NCBI GenBank assembly: GCA_026018925.1
Contig: JAKSZU010000016.1
Span: forward strand, 77,014,059-77,078,058
DNA: 64,000 nucleotides
Direction: 5' to 3'
Source: Tupaia tana
Taxonomy: Eukaryota; Chordata; Mammalia; Scandentia; Tupaiidae
The position numbers and the translations under genes are program-made. Positions within the stretch are counted from its first letter, which is position 1; each line of letters opens with the position of its first letter. This document shows positions 33,350 to 44,987 of this stretch, one piece after another. The notes beneath the pieces were generated by a model. That model saw nothing but the letters and a program-made list of their open reading frames with translations, ran no database searches and had not been told where the DNA came from.

Positions 33350-34080
33350 ATTGGCAGCAAATTTGAGTGCATCATACCTCTACTTAAAATGGATCCCTAT
33401 GTCCTTCTGAACAAAATCCAGACCTGTTTGTTAGCTTGCCATAGAAAGTCTCCTCTGATCTGGTTTCAGGTATCCTTTCCAATCTCAGCCCATCACACAT
33501 TATATAACCATCAGCCTTGCTGAGCTGTTTTCTGCTTCCCCTAGCATGTGTCACTACCTTTGCTGACGCTTCTTTACTGAAGATCAACTCTCTGTTCCGA
33601 ATGCTTTCTTCCACCTCTCCCACCCCCTCCATCTTTCAAGGTTCCTCAGGAAGCCCTTTTTAAAGTCCTCAAGTTGGAGGCCAGCAGGTGGCATAGTGAT
33701 TATGGCATTGGACTCTCACATGGCGGAGGGTGGTTGGAGTCCTGGACCCAGTGACTTGAAGCTCATGCTGGGCGTGTGTGCATGCATGCCCAAAATCCCA
33801 AGAGGAGAATGGAAGAGGAGGGGCTGCAGTATGGCCATCTCCCAAGTGGGGGTGATTTCTCACTTTCTCTTTCTCGGTGTCTCTCTCTGTGTCTCTGGCC
33901 TGTGCGTGCACCTTAGAACAAAAATCTCTAAACAAATAAATAAATAAAATAAAGTCTTCAGGTTGAGTTAGGGCTCTTCCTCTGGGATCTCCATCAGGGC
34001 CTAAAGGGCAATCTAGGTGTTGTCATTGTCTGTGTGTCCAGGTTATAGAATTGTAAGACTTGGGTAAAAGGACAAATAAA
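33350..34080 (+). mobile_element. L2 fragment split by SINE-A
   Basis: Forward L2: 'atacctctacttaaaatgga', 'ctgaacaaaatccagacctg', 'tctcctctgatctggtttca', 'ttcaaggttcctcaggaagc'. Confidence 0.7.
33677..33949 (+). repeat. SINE-A, full length
   Basis: Head GAGGCCAGCAGGTGGCATAG, GGACTCTCACATGGCGGAGG, body AGAGGAGAATGGAAGAGGAG, tail CTTAGAACAAAAATCTC plus AAATAAATAA. Flanked by TAAAGTCCTCAAGTTG / TAAAGTCTTCAGGTTG (33661-33676 and 33950-33965). Confidence 0.92.
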
Positions 34081-34084
34081 CACT

Positions 34085-35035
34085 GTGATTCTTATTTCTA
34101 TATGTATAGGAGTCATCTGTCTGACATAGAAGAGGTATATAGTAAATAGTTGTTGAATCAAGAAATCATTTTTAAGAAATGATCAGAGATACCCTAAATG
34201 TACTATATAGAATAGTGATTAATCTTTGCTCTTTCTAGAATAGCAGTGTTTTATTTTTCTGTTTGTGAAAGTATTTGATTAAAGAAAATTTGGAGTCTAC
34301 AGAAGTACACACACACACACACACAAATAAAACTCCCTGTATTCATTCCTTCCAATGGGTAGATAAGGTTTGTTTCTATCTTTTTTTTCTGATTGTTTAA
34401 ATAGTAAACATTTTCTCTGTATAATTAACTTATCTTCAAAAACATGATTTATGACCCAATTAGTCCATTCTGTGGATACATAATACTTGGGAGTTTTTGT
34501 ATGTTTGTGTTTTTTTTTGTCTTTTTCTTAACTTCTTTACCTTGTCCTCAGAAATGCAAGTCTCCCCATGCAATGTGGTCAGACTCTTCTGCACCATTGA
34601 TAAGCCAAGGATGAACATGTGGCCCATTACACAAATCTCTCTTTTTAGAAGTTTTTGGAGCCTACTGCTCCTCTTTAATTTTTAATGTTTTTCAACTGCT
34701 GTTAGTATTAAGGTAATACAATGTAAGCACCTTTATGGCTTTGAGATACCTAGTCTTTTGGGGGATGTCTTTGAATATTTCAGTCTAACATACTACATTT
34801 ACTAAGCAGCCACTGTCATGTTTTCTTGGATATCTTTAATGTCACAATTTTTTCACTATACAAAGACATTTGGGAACCTTCACCCAAATGCTGAGAGATG
34901 AACTCTGCCTTAGCTCCTAACCTGAGTTTGGTTTGACCCCAAACAAGGTGACTTTGAGGAGTCGGGGGAGGGGGGGAGAGTTATAAGGCAAACTGATGTC
35001 ATCTTCAGTGACATCTCCAGGCCAAAATTTGGCTG
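34085..35035. other. Intron, no recognised feature
   Basis: Contains an (AC)n run at 34306-34325 and a G-rich run near 34962-34978. No exon-like segment seen. Confidence 0.45.
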
Positions 35036-35040
35036 CATGG

Positions 35041-35575
35041 GACTGGCCTCATGGCCTAGTGCTTAAGGGAGCTAGATCCCACATAACTGACCACAGTTTG
35101 AGTTCTGGCCCTGGTGACTTGAAAAACATGCTGAGTAGGGACCAGCAGTTAGCATAATGGCTATGTCGCTGGACTCCCATATAGTCAACCATGGTTCACG
35201 TCCCAGACCCGGTGGCTTAAAAGTCATGCCGGGCGCGTGTGCATGTGTGCCCAAGATCCCAAGAGGAGACTGGAGGAGAAGGGATTGCGGCATGGCCATC
35301 CCCCCTGGGGGGGTGATTTCTTGCTTTCTATCTCTCTGTCTCTCTCTGTCTGTCTAGCAAGCACACGTGCCCTATAGCAACAAAAAAAAAAAAAAAGAAA
35401 GAAAAAAAAAGAAAAACATGCCGAGTATGTGTGCATGTGAATCCAGAATCCTGACAGGATGGAGACATGGAGGAGAGGCCATTGTAGCAGAACCACACCT
35501 CATTGAGGGTGGCTTACTCCTTTCTATCTCTCTCTGGTGAGTGCACACACCCTCCAGCAAATAAAACAGAAGAAA
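35041..35575 (+). repeat. SINE-B hosting a nested SINE-A
   Basis: Outer element in two parts, 35041-35137 (GGACTGGCCTCATGGCCTAG, GAGCTAGATCCCACATAACT, GAGTTCTGGCCCTGGTGACT) and 35411-35575 ('gtgtgcatgtgaatccagaa', 'acctcattgagggtggctta', 'gagtgcacacaccctccagc'). It is the clearest SINE-B copy and shows SINE-B is older than SINE-A. Confidence 0.88.
35138..35410 (+). repeat. SINE-A nested in SINE-B
   Basis: Full copy GGGACCAGCAGTTAGCATAA through CCCTATAGCAACAAAAA and poly(A). The flanking duplication GAAAAACATGCTGAGTA (35121-35137) / GAAAAACATGCCGAGTA (35411-35427) is host SINE-B sequence. Confidence 0.95.
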
Positions 35576-35679
35576 ACTGTGAGGATGCTATATGAGATAT
35601 GAAGAATCATCCATAATGCCACTCTCCCTCACCCTCACATATAATTCATCACTAATTACCTGCTAAATATCTCTCCACT

Positions 35680-36172
35680 TGTCCTGCTCTTTCTTCTCTT
35701 TCATCTTGCCGTCTTCTTTGGCCTTGACCAAGGTCAAAGTCACCATTATCTTTTACCTTGAGTGTGACACTGCACCTAGTCCCTTTGCATCTACTCTGGT
35801 CTCCCTTCAATCCATTCCACGGAATCTTCAAGTGATGGTATAAAACATAAGCCTGATTAAGTTATTTCCTTGATTAAAACCCTTCTATCTTATCATTGTT
35901 TTAGCACAAAGGCAAAATATAATATGACCTACGAAACTCTACACTGTCTGCCCCTGTTTATCTGCTCAGCCTCACCTAATCTCACATCTCCTTGTCTCTT
36001 TCTGTTCCAGCCTCACTGATCTGCATTCAGTCTCCCATACGTATCACCACAGGGTGGTGATACACATCCTCCTTTTGCCTACTTGTGCTCTTTTTTGTTT
36101 AAGGAGTTATTTTATGTGACTTATTTATTTATGTACTTATTTTAATTTGACTAGAGAGGGACAGAGCAAGAG

Positions 36173-36219
<47 letters not shown>

Positions 36220-36590
36220 TGCCAGGTCTGGGACTAGAACCATGGTTGGCCATGTGGGAGTCTAGTACCCCTAACCACCATGCCATCTGCCAGCCCCTAC
36301 TTGTATTGTTTCTAACTGGTTAGCGTTGACTTGTCCTTCTTGTCTGGTTGCTCTTTTACAGTCTTGGCTGACTCTTTACTTTCATATGACATACCTGCCT
36401 TCTCCACTATGGCACTTGTCATAGGTCTGCAATTGAGCAATGAATACCTGTTCTCGTCCTCTCCCTTAGACTGTAAACTTCATGAGGGGAGGGATTACCT
36501 GTGTTTTCTTATTTATATCCAACCAACTAGATGAGTACTGGCATGTAACAAATGCTTAATAATTGTTACTTCAATGATAATGAATGGATG
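35680..36590 (+). mobile_element. L2 fragment with 3' end, split by SINE-S
   Basis: Forward L2 in order: 'aagtcaccattatcttttac', 'gtgatggtataaaacataag', 'cagcctcactgatctgcatt', and after the SINE 'tagactgtaaacttcatgag', 'aacaaatgcttaataattgt', 'gaatggatgag'. About 0.7 kb of L2 in total, one of the best L2 segments here. Confidence 0.82.
36112..36297 (-). repeat. SINE-S copy 3, GA-expanded
   Basis: Minus-strand head (GGGCTGGCAGATGGCATGGT, GGCCAACCATGGTTCTAGTC) joined through CCCAGACCTGGCAGCTTTCT to a pyrimidine tract expanded to about (GA)18 at 36180-36216, then CTCTAGTCAAATTAAAATAA. No central body. Confidence 0.88.
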
Positions 36591-36678
36591 AGATATCTTT
36601 TCTTCAAAGTTCAATATCACGTGATTTATGAGCAAGAAGTTTTCTTCAAGAAATCAATTTGTTAAGGCATAGTAGACT

Positions 36679-36955
36679 TGGGCAAGCCTATGGCATGGTG
36701 GTTAAAGTGGTTGAATCCCACAGGGCTGACTATGTGGTTCAAGTCTCAGACCCAGAAGCTTAAAAAGTATACCAGATGCATATATATGTGTGCCTAAAAT
36801 CCCAAAAGGAGGAAGAAATGAAGGAGAAGGGATTGCGGTATGACCATGCAGGAGAAGACTTCTCTCTCTCTCTCTCTCTCTCTCTCCCCTTCCCTCTCTC
36901 TCACTGGTGGGTGCACACACCCTCTGAAGAAGTTGGAAAAAAGATACAAAAAAAA
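36679..36955 (+). repeat. SINE, sense, upstream of GRIN2A exon
   Basis: Head GGGCAAGCCTATGGCATGGT, GGTTGAATCCCACAGGGCTG, body AAGGAGAAGGGATTGCGGTA, (TC)n at 36862-36887, tail 'gcacacaccctctgaagaag'. It ends about 260 bp before the exon. Confidence 0.8.
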
Positions 36956-37157
36956 GGTATAACAAAAAATCTCATTCCAAGTGCTAATTACAGTCAAGTA
37001 CTAATGCCTATATAGGAGTGGGGATTCTGTGTTTTCCTTATTTATGATGGACCACATGTGTGTGCATCCCTCCACTGACAGCGGCTGCTCAGGACGAATG
37101 GTAATAGCATTGTAAATGTATACTTTTCAGTGTTGGACTGGCGGTGGCATTCACTGA

Positions 37158-37593
<436 letters not shown>

Positions 37594-37747
37594 TTCCTGT
37601 TCCAAAGACATCTTCTATTGAGCTGCTCCAGATCCCAACCCATGGCCAAGGGCAGGACTTTCTTGGAACAACGCAAAGTCAATACTATAAGATACAGTTG
37701 GGATGTGTTCTCTGGGTTACCAGTGGTAACAGTATGCTGTTTTCTCT

Positions 37748-38021
37748 CTCTCTCTTTTTTTTTTTTTTTTAAGAGGTTTTCACTATAGGACGCGTGCACT
37801 CACCAGACAGACAGAGAGAGACATAGAGATAGAAAGTGAGGAATCACCCCCCAGGGGGGTGGTCACACCGCAATCCCTTCTCCTCCATTCTCCTCTCGGG
37901 ATCTTGGGCACACACGCACATGCGCCCGGCATGAGTTTTAAGCCACCGGGTCCGAGACGTGAACCGCGGTCGACTACGTGGGAGTCCAGCGACATAGCCA
38001 TTATGCTAACTGCTGGTTCCC
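37748..38021 (-). repeat. SINE-A, antisense, young
   Basis: Poly-T, AGAGGTTTTCACTATAGGAC, CpG-rich body, head ending AACTGCTGGTTCC. Perfect 17-bp duplication AGTATGCTGTTTTCTCT (37731-37747 and 38022-38038). Confidence 0.95.
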
Positions 38022-38039
38022 AGTATGCTGTTTTCTCTG

Positions 38040-38855
38040 TTGGTTCTCACATCCTAGGAGGACAAGTCCTTGGAAGTCGTATCATTTAAAGCCAGTGAAG
38101 TTGACTTGCACCTTTGTAGTAGCAGATGTTGACTGTTTAGCAATGACCACCCCATTTGCCTGAGCCTCATAATTATGTACTATAGTCACCATTTTGCCAT
38201 ATGCACAAAGCCCTTGCATTTTCATTTACTTAGTCTTTAACTTTAAATAAATTGATTTTCAAGGTTTCAATGTAACACTTACATAAGTCATAGGTTGGAG
38301 AACAAGGTTATATTTCTTACAAAGCACATTTTCTAGTAACTACTATTAACTACTGAAAATTTTGGGGAAAAAATCAGTGTGCAAAGAAAGGAAAAAATGT
38401 CTCACATACCACACAAGCCATGTCCTGAGTCAGAGAGGAGACATCTCAGGGGGAATTTACAGATGATCTCATACATACAAATGACAAGTTGCACTCCACC
38501 CCCACCCCATTAATTCAACTCTTAGTCACTACAATGTCACATAAAATTGCAATAAGAGACACCAAAAAGGAATCTATATCATTACCTAGTTTTTTTTTCC
38601 CTGAACTCTGAACTACTTCAGTATTTTGAGATTTATCTTCACTTCGCACATCAGATATAGGCCTGAGAGACCCCCAAGGGGAAGAAGATACTATGTGTGA
38701 GGATGCGGTATGGAGGTCATAATATAATTAATTTAAGATCAGAAGAGAATACTGTGCACACAGAGGCATTGAGTTTGGAGAGACACTGATAGAGTCTTAG
38801 AAGGGCGAGGTGAAGAGGAATGTTAGGAAGATTCTGCACACTATATCCAACAGGT
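38040..38855. other. Intron, no recognised feature
   Basis: Nothing nameable seen. Confidence 0.4.
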
Positions 38856-38859
38856 ACAA

Positions 38860-39990
38860 ATAACATATTCCTTCAAGGACACACAAGATATTCACAAAAG
38901 TAGACTATATTTTGGAGTGTAATAAAAATCTATGGGGCCAGCAGGTTGCATAGTGGTTAAGGTGTAGACTTCCACGTGGCTGACCATGGTTCGTGTTCCA
39001 GACTTGGAGGCTTGAAACTCATGCTGGGTATATGTGTGTGTGGGCCTAAAATAAAGAGGAGAGGTGAGTGTGAGAAAAGGGACTGTGGCAGGGCCAGCCC
39101 CTATGGGGTGATTTCTTACTTTCTCTCTTTCCATCTCTTTAGGGAGTTCCCTATAGCAAAAATCTCTCTCAAAAAGGATTTTGATATACTTAGAAGGACT
39201 GAAATAATATAGAATGGATTCTTTGACCATGCCAACATAAAAATAAAAATTAAAATAATAATAAAAATATATCTAAAAAGTTTCCGAATTTTGGAAAATA
39301 CAACACATTTCTAAATAACCTATGGGTCAAAAAAAGAAATCAGAAAAGCATTAGAAAACATTTTTGATAAAATGATAATGATAATACAACATAATAAAAC
39401 TTGAAGGATAAAGTTGAAGATATGTTAAGTGTATACATTTAAGTGCTTATATAATTTAAAAAGATAAGCAAAGTATAAAGTCAATCATTTAAACTTCTAC
39501 ATTCAAAAACTAGAATAAGAAGAGTAAACCAAAATGAAGCAGAAGAAAAAATTGTAAAGTTGACACAGCCAAAAACGACCTATAAAGAAAATCAATGAAG
39601 CAAAAGCTCGTTCTTTGGAAAGATTAACAAACTTTATAATTTGAGCAAGATCACATAAAAGAAAGAAAACACAAACGACCAATGTTAAAAAGCAGGAGGT
39701 TATATCAGCATAGACATTAAAGATTTTATAAGCATATAACAGGATAAAAAATAATACTATGAAAAATTTAAGCCAACAAACATGACAATGTAAAAAAAAA
39801 GGGGGAAATTCCTTGATGAAACACAATTTTGAAAAATTGATATGAGAAATAGACAATTTGAATAGTTCAATAATTGCTAAGAAATTAAATGTGTAACTCC
39901 AAACCTTTCTATTTAAAAAAAAAAAAGAAGAGAAAAACTCTTAGCCTAGACGGCTTCACTGTGAATTCTATCAAAACTTTAAAAAGTAAA
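38860..39990 (+). mobile_element. Old L1 ORF2 fragment split by a SINE
   Basis: L1 ORF2 text from the endonuclease region into the start of the reverse-transcriptase region: 'aataacctatgggtcaaaaa', 'gaaatcagaaaagcattaga', 'atcaatgaagcaaaagctcg', 'ttctttggaaagattaacaa', 'agaaatagacaatttgaata', 'tagacggcttcactgtgaat'. Many frameshifts; no function expected. Confidence 0.85.
38934..39176 (+). repeat. SINE-A, diverged
   Basis: Head GGGGCCAGCAGGTTGCATAG, GGCTGACCATGGTTCGTGTT, tail CCCTATAGCAAAAATCTCTC. Inserted in L1. Confidence 0.87.
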
Positions 39991-40184
39991 TATGCTAATC
40001 TATAAAAGTATTTCAATAGTTATTATAATCCAACTTCATAAAAATTAATTCCTTTATATTGGAATACCTAGCACAACTAACAATGTTTATTGAGCAATTA
40101 TATTTAACCCGATATGAATACTGATTATATTAACAATATCCATTGTTTATTGATCTCTTATTTTATTTTTTCTTTGGGTCATCT

Positions 40185-40345
40185 GCCAACACACTGACTG
40201 AAAATTTTATTTATTCATTAATTTATTTAACAAATATTTATTTAGTGTTGTCTATGTACCAGTCACTATTTTCAATGCTTGGAATTTATCAGTGAACAAG
40301 AGAAAAAATAATTTCTTTACTCAAGGAACTTCAGTTCTAGGGTAT
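40185..40345 (-). mobile_element. L2 3'-end fragment
   Basis: Reverse L2: 'aacaaatatttatttagtgt', 'tgtctatgtaccagtcacta', 'atcagtgaacaagagaaaaa', 'tcaaggaacttcagttctag'. Confidence 0.75.
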
Positions 40346-40349
40346 GTAT

Positions 40350-41635
40350 GGGGGAGATAAAGTGGGATGGCAGCCCACATCTTTATGTCATGTTTGAAGA
40401 AAGCATTAGTTTTTAGTTAACTGTCTCTAGTTTTTACCTCTTCTCTTCTCTTCTCATATATTCTAGCGCCCACTATTTAAGTATCTCACAAGTCCGTGAG
40501 TGTGCTGGGTTCTTTTATGTGTCAAGAACTTTGAACATGCTGTTTTATTTCTTTTTTAAAAAAAATCTGTAATGCTTTCCTGTATCCCCACCTCCTTTTA
40601 TCCATCCTTCAAGCCTTGATGTTTCTTTTCTCTTAATGCAAAGCCAAAACATAAGTCATTTTTTTCTTATCAGTAATAAGAGGTAGAGAATTTGGGCCTT
40701 TCTGCTATATGCTGTTGGATTTGGCGGTTATTTTTCAATCTTTTGATGTTATACAATCTGAGGATCACATTTGGAAATGTAAAATGATTCTCCCTGGTTG
40801 GATTTAACCTGTTCTGGGCCAGGCTTGGTTCTGATCTGTGAATTTTCCAAGCTGCCTTCAGGTCTAACTCATTTGCCAGGGAGCCAGTTTACAAGGAGGC
40901 CACTGCGGGGCAGGTGCTATCACATGGGATAAAGAAGGTTGCCCTTGCCATACTCCATTTCCAGATACAGAAATGCCTTTTAGTAGGCATTAGTATTTCT
41001 ACAGTATTTCCTGTAGAAATACTGCAATTTCCCACCAAAGGCAGCTTGGGGAATTGCTGCCGAGTTGAGCTTAGAATGCACAAATCTTCCTGTAGTTGCT
41101 GTATTCTCTTGGCACTCAGGGGCTCCAGTGCTTCAGAAATAACTCCTTGTGCTTCTGTTTCGAAGAAAGAGGAAGCCGATGGAGCAGGTAAATACCAGTC
41201 ATGCTGTCCTTAAAGCTGCCCCCAGCACTCCACACTGGTATAGCAGGTCAGCAGAGGGGAAGGACTGCAGAGGGGAGAGCTGTTATTCTGGGACTCAGGG
41301 CGATTTCTTTTCATCTCTGGGGTCACCCAGGGGCGTCATTGTAAGCAGCAGCATGTAATGAGGGTATCTCGGAAAACATGACAAGCCCTCAGAGGGGTCC
41401 TTGCTTGGTGCTGGGCCTTTGTGTGTGGCTGGTGTGGATTACACCAATGCTGTGGATCATGCCTAGCTGTGTGCCGCAGACAGAGCAAGGAACTGAGCAA
41501 GCCCTCTCTTGCAGATTGAGACCTCCATGCCTTTTGTCTCTCCTTTTTTTTTCCCAATGATTTTGGAACTTGGTGGGTCCATGGCTTCCCAGAGATGCTT
41601 GAAAACAATACCCTGGATGCTAGCCAATTAGCATG
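40350..41635. other. Intron, no recognised feature except a hairpin
   Basis: Low repeat content. 41050-41560 has several small open frames on both strands without family signature. A perfect short hairpin lies at 40992-41023. Confidence 0.45.
40992..41023. repeat. Perfect 13-bp inverted repeat
   Basis: AGTATTTCTACAG, a 6-nt spacer, then CTGTAGAAATACT: a perfect 13-bp stem. It could be the centre of an eroded palindromic MITE or chance. Confidence 0.9.
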
Positions 41636-41639
41636 CTAG

Positions 41640-41910
41640 GCCAGTCGAGCCAACACCCCCTGTGTGCCAGCTTTATAGCCAACCGTCCATTAGGCACCAG
41701 GGCTGCTGCAAGGATGAATAGGAAACCTTCCCTCTCCTCCAGTAGCTGGTAACTAAACCATTACTTCTACAACATGACATGTGTTTTCCTGGCTAGAGGA
41801 GGGTCCACAGGACATGTGGGAGAGAGGGCCGAACTTGGTCTGGTCATTTGGGGAAGGTCTTCATGAGGACAGGAGCATTAAAGCTGCTTGAATGATACGT
41901 TGGATTTTTC
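41640..41910 (-). mobile_element. L2 3' fragment
   Basis: Reverse L2: 'ccccctgtgtgccagcttta', 'gctgcaaggatgaataggaa', 'ttggggaaggtcttcatgag', 'gacaggagcattaaagctgc'. Confidence 0.6.
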
Positions 41911-42079
41911 CAGATTGAACTTCTTACTTATTAACTACCTGAAAAATATTATTTTTAGAATAATTTTATTTTTACCATCTTAGGCTTATAATGGCTTTAA
42001 AATGAAGAAATATGTGTGCATATGCGTGCACACACCTATAGCAAATACAGACTAGCTTTTTAAATTTGTTTTATAAATT

Positions 42080-42235
42080 AACAAATAAAATTTGTATATA
42101 TTTATGGTGTAGACCATGATATTTTGATATATTTGTATATCGTGGAAAAGTGTACGCCATGATATTTTGATATATTTTTATATTGTGGAAAGGTGAAATC
42201 AAGGTAATTAACATATTCCAGACTAGATTTAAAGG
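42080..42235 (+). mobile_element. L1 3' UTR-like fragment with tandem duplication
   Basis: 'tttgtatatatttatggtgt', 'ccatgatattttgatatatt' and 'gaaatcaaggtaattaacat' match the dispersed L1 3' UTR motif 'gatattttgatatatgtata'. A 43-bp unit is present twice in tandem (42110-42152 and 42153-42195), differing at about five positions. Confidence 0.65.
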
Positions 42236-42237
42236 GA

Positions 42238-42302
42238 TATGTGTATACACACATACTTATATATATGTGTGTGTATACACACACACACACACACATATAG
42301 AA

Positions 42303-42345
<43 letters not shown>

Positions 42346-42358
42346 TATATAGAAAGAG
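42238..42358. repeat. Compound (TG/CA)-(TA) microsatellite
   Basis: TATACACACA, TATATGTGTGTGTATACACA, (CA)n, (TA)12 and (AC)n blocks, roughly palindromic; could form a cruciform. Confidence 0.95.
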
Positions 42359-42364
42359 AGATTT

Positions 42365-43030
42365 AAAGAAAGATTTTTAAAACTGTTTTGAAGTTTGACT
42401 TCAAATATAAATAGAACACAGCACATAAATATTAAATAGAACAAGCATTTTATTCTCTAGAGGAGATCTAATTAAAGGTGATAGTGAGGCCCTGGAAGAC
42501 ATAGGGAAGCCTCTTACTGTATTATAACTTCCTGAAGGAAGTGTCCCACTCCCCTCACTCTGATGAACCCATTCTCTCTACATTCTCACCACCCTGTTTG
42601 CATTCTCTTTACTGCCCTAAGTTTCAGGTGCTTTCTGCACAGAGGTACTTTCCAGTCTCCCCTACCCCTTGCCCAGATTTGTTTCCTCATCCCTAGACTT
42701 TCCTGCAGAACACTTCCATGTGGCTGGCCCACTGACACCCAACCTCCTCATCTTACACAAAGCCAAACTCAACATCTTCCTTCCTCAAAGACTCTTGTTC
42801 TCCTGGGTGCCAGCATGGCAGGCTCATGCATATTCTTCCAATATTCCCAGACCCTCATATTCAGTTGCCATCTGTTCATGCTCAACTCCCCAGTGTTTTT
42901 GTCCTTTTAATCATTTTTCCCTCTTTGCCAAGGACACCCTTTCTATTGACTCCACATCTGGCTTGCCCGAAGTGTATTCGATCCTTTTCAGTTCATTATT
43001 TTAGACCCATATAGTAACTCTTAAAGAGTA
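42365..43030. other. Intron, pyrimidine-rich, possible decayed L2
   Basis: 42530-43010 is C/T-rich and loosely resembles forward L2, but I cannot confirm it. Confidence 0.35.
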
Positions 43031-43037
43031 CAAACAG

Positions 43038-43292
43038 AGGCTGACCCAGTAGCGCAGTGGTTAGGTACCATGTATTGGGAGCTGGCTCTCATGTGGGCCG
43101 ACCACAATTTAAATCCCAGCCTGGAGGCCTGAAAAATGTGTTGGGTATGTGTGCATGTGTTTCCAAAGTCCTGATGGGAAGGAGAGATGGAGTGACCATG
43201 CCTCATTAGAGGGTTTTCTCTCTCTTTTTTTCTCTTTCTCTCTCTCTCCATCCCCCTAGCAAGCACACTTACCCTCTGGCAATTTAAAAAAA
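43038..43292 (+). repeat. SINE-B, full length
   Basis: Head AGGCTGACCCAGTAGCGCAG, GGAGCTGGCTCTCATGTGGG, 'gtatgtgtgcatgtgtttcc', 'gtgaccatgcctcattagag', tail 'taccctctggcaatttaaaa'. Flanks AAGAGTACAAACAG / AAGAGTATAAACAG (43024-43037 and 43293-43306). Confidence 0.88.
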
Positions 43293-43335
43293 AAGAGTAT
43301 AAACAGCTTGCTTTATAACTGTTTGCTAACATATT

Positions 43336-43468
43336 TGAGAGAGAGAGAGAAAGTGAGAAAGCACCCCCATGGAGGTCATGTCACAATCCCTTCTCCTCCA
43401 TTCTCTTCTGGGATTTGGAGCATGCATGTGCACATACTGGGAGTGTTTCTCAAGCCACCAGGTCCAGT
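43336..43468 (-). repeat. SINE-A, 5'-truncated and tail-less
   Basis: GA tract, GAGAAAGCACCCCCATGGAG, 'cacaatcccttctcctccat', ending at CAAGCCACCAGGTCCAG; the tRNA head is missing. Confidence 0.82.
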
Positions 43469-43474
43469 CCTTCC

Positions 43475-44605
43475 CTTCTAAGTCATTTTGTTTTACTTTT
43501 CCCTCCTTGCCATCTCTTTTCACCACTACCCACTATTACCACATTTAACCTAGAATGGCCCAATGAGTCTCAAGAACTCGAGAACGTGCATTTTTTTACT
43601 GTGCACATGCATGTGTGTGCAACATTGGTAGTCTGCAAAACAGTTCATCCTGCCAAATGATTTAAGTATTTGTGCAAACATTGTACTTGGCTTCTGCACA
43701 TACATATTTCAATGAAGATTGTGCAAAAGAAATTGTGGAGGGAAATTGTAATTGTGAGGACATCAGGAAATTACAATTGATGGAACAATTCAGTGGCTTG
43801 CTAAATTTGAAGTGCATTGTTTATACATCCTCCATGTGGGCAAAACCGTATTAAGCCTCTTTACTTAGAAAAAGACTAGCAGCCTGTTGTGAAGTAGTGA
43901 ATTCTGGCTATGGTGAGTGCTGAAACCACACCGTGTTTATTTTCAGTTTTTCCTGTACCATTGCATCTCTGGTATTCAGTAGTAGAGGCTCAATAAATAT
44001 TCGTAGAATTGATGAGAGAATTATTGGAAAGACATTTTTGTTGTTTTTTAAATGAACTTCTCAAAATCAGGAGTGTCTTTTAGTGTAGTCATTTTACAAG
44101 TGTGGTTCCTTAATTTACCTATGTCAGAATCAGCGTGGCAAAGATGCAAAGGACTTAGCCCTACCTTAAACCTATAGAATAATAATTTATGCTTCTGAAT
44201 CTACATTTTGAATGAGCTTCCCTGGTGAATGTCACGCCTGTTAAAGATGTAGAACTGTAGCTTTGGGGCACTGGCTAACCCTTTGTAGCTCCGAAATGGT
44301 TTCATGTAGGTTGTCCCATTATCAAGATGTTTTGCTTCTTAGTCTGTGCCTCTTTTTTCCTTTAGAATACACTGCTTGGTAGCAATGCTGAAGAGAAATG
44401 GTAGGGAACAAGCAGAGAAAGATGGAGTCTCGTTGCACTCTGAAATTTTTGGAAAATGAGACAGTCGCAGGCTGAATAAAATGCTGTCTGTGGATGGAGT
44501 GCTTATCACCAAATTTGTCCTCAATAAATATTACATTAAATGAGTGCTTTAGTTAGGTCTTTCCCCATAAATCGAGAAGATTGCATTTTGAGTGTGTTGC
44601 CTTCA
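43475..44605. other. Intron, no recognised feature
   Basis: Low repeat content. A possible reverse L2/MIR 3' scrap lies near 43975-44010 ('gaggctcaataaatattcgt'). Confidence 0.4.
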
Positions 44606-44607
44606 TT

Positions 44608-44745
44608 TATTCACACTTTTTATTCTGTCAGAGAAGATTTTCTGAGCTCCTACTATGTGTGAATCATAGTTGAAGGCTGCAAAATAGATAAAATGGCTGG
44701 TCTTTAAGACACTTAGAACTGACAGGGCATTAAGAGATCCTCTGG
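44608..44745 (-). mobile_element. L2 3'-end fragment
   Basis: Reverse L2: 'ttttctgagctcctactatg', 'tgaaggctgcaaaatagata', 'gtctttaagacacttagaac'. Confidence 0.65.
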
Positions 44746-44987
44746 GTACAGGGCAGCAAGAGGTTAGCCACAGATATTCTGACGAGAATCCAGGATATTT
44801 AGGGAAAGTTGTTTCATGTACAGGCAGAAGAGTGGAGGGCATCTATACAAAAGACCTCAGAAAATAAGCAAGATTTGATCTTCTGAACCCATCTATGAAG
44901 ACCAGCCCATGCAGCAGGAAAATGGCATGCCAAAGCTCAGAGGCGAGAGTACTCAAGACCAATTTGGAAAAGAGTCCAATGAGCTTA

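Noticed and set aside
38860..39990. L1 ORF2 as a possibly active element
   Set aside because: Frameshifts and stops throughout, and only part of ORF2 is present.
41149..41608. Overlapping small frames on both strands
   Set aside because: No homologous text, no acceptor-donor pair with a consistent phase; not a second GRIN2A exon.
42183..42444. Open frames of Tyr-Ile and Cys-Val repeats
   Set aside because: Microsatellite translation.
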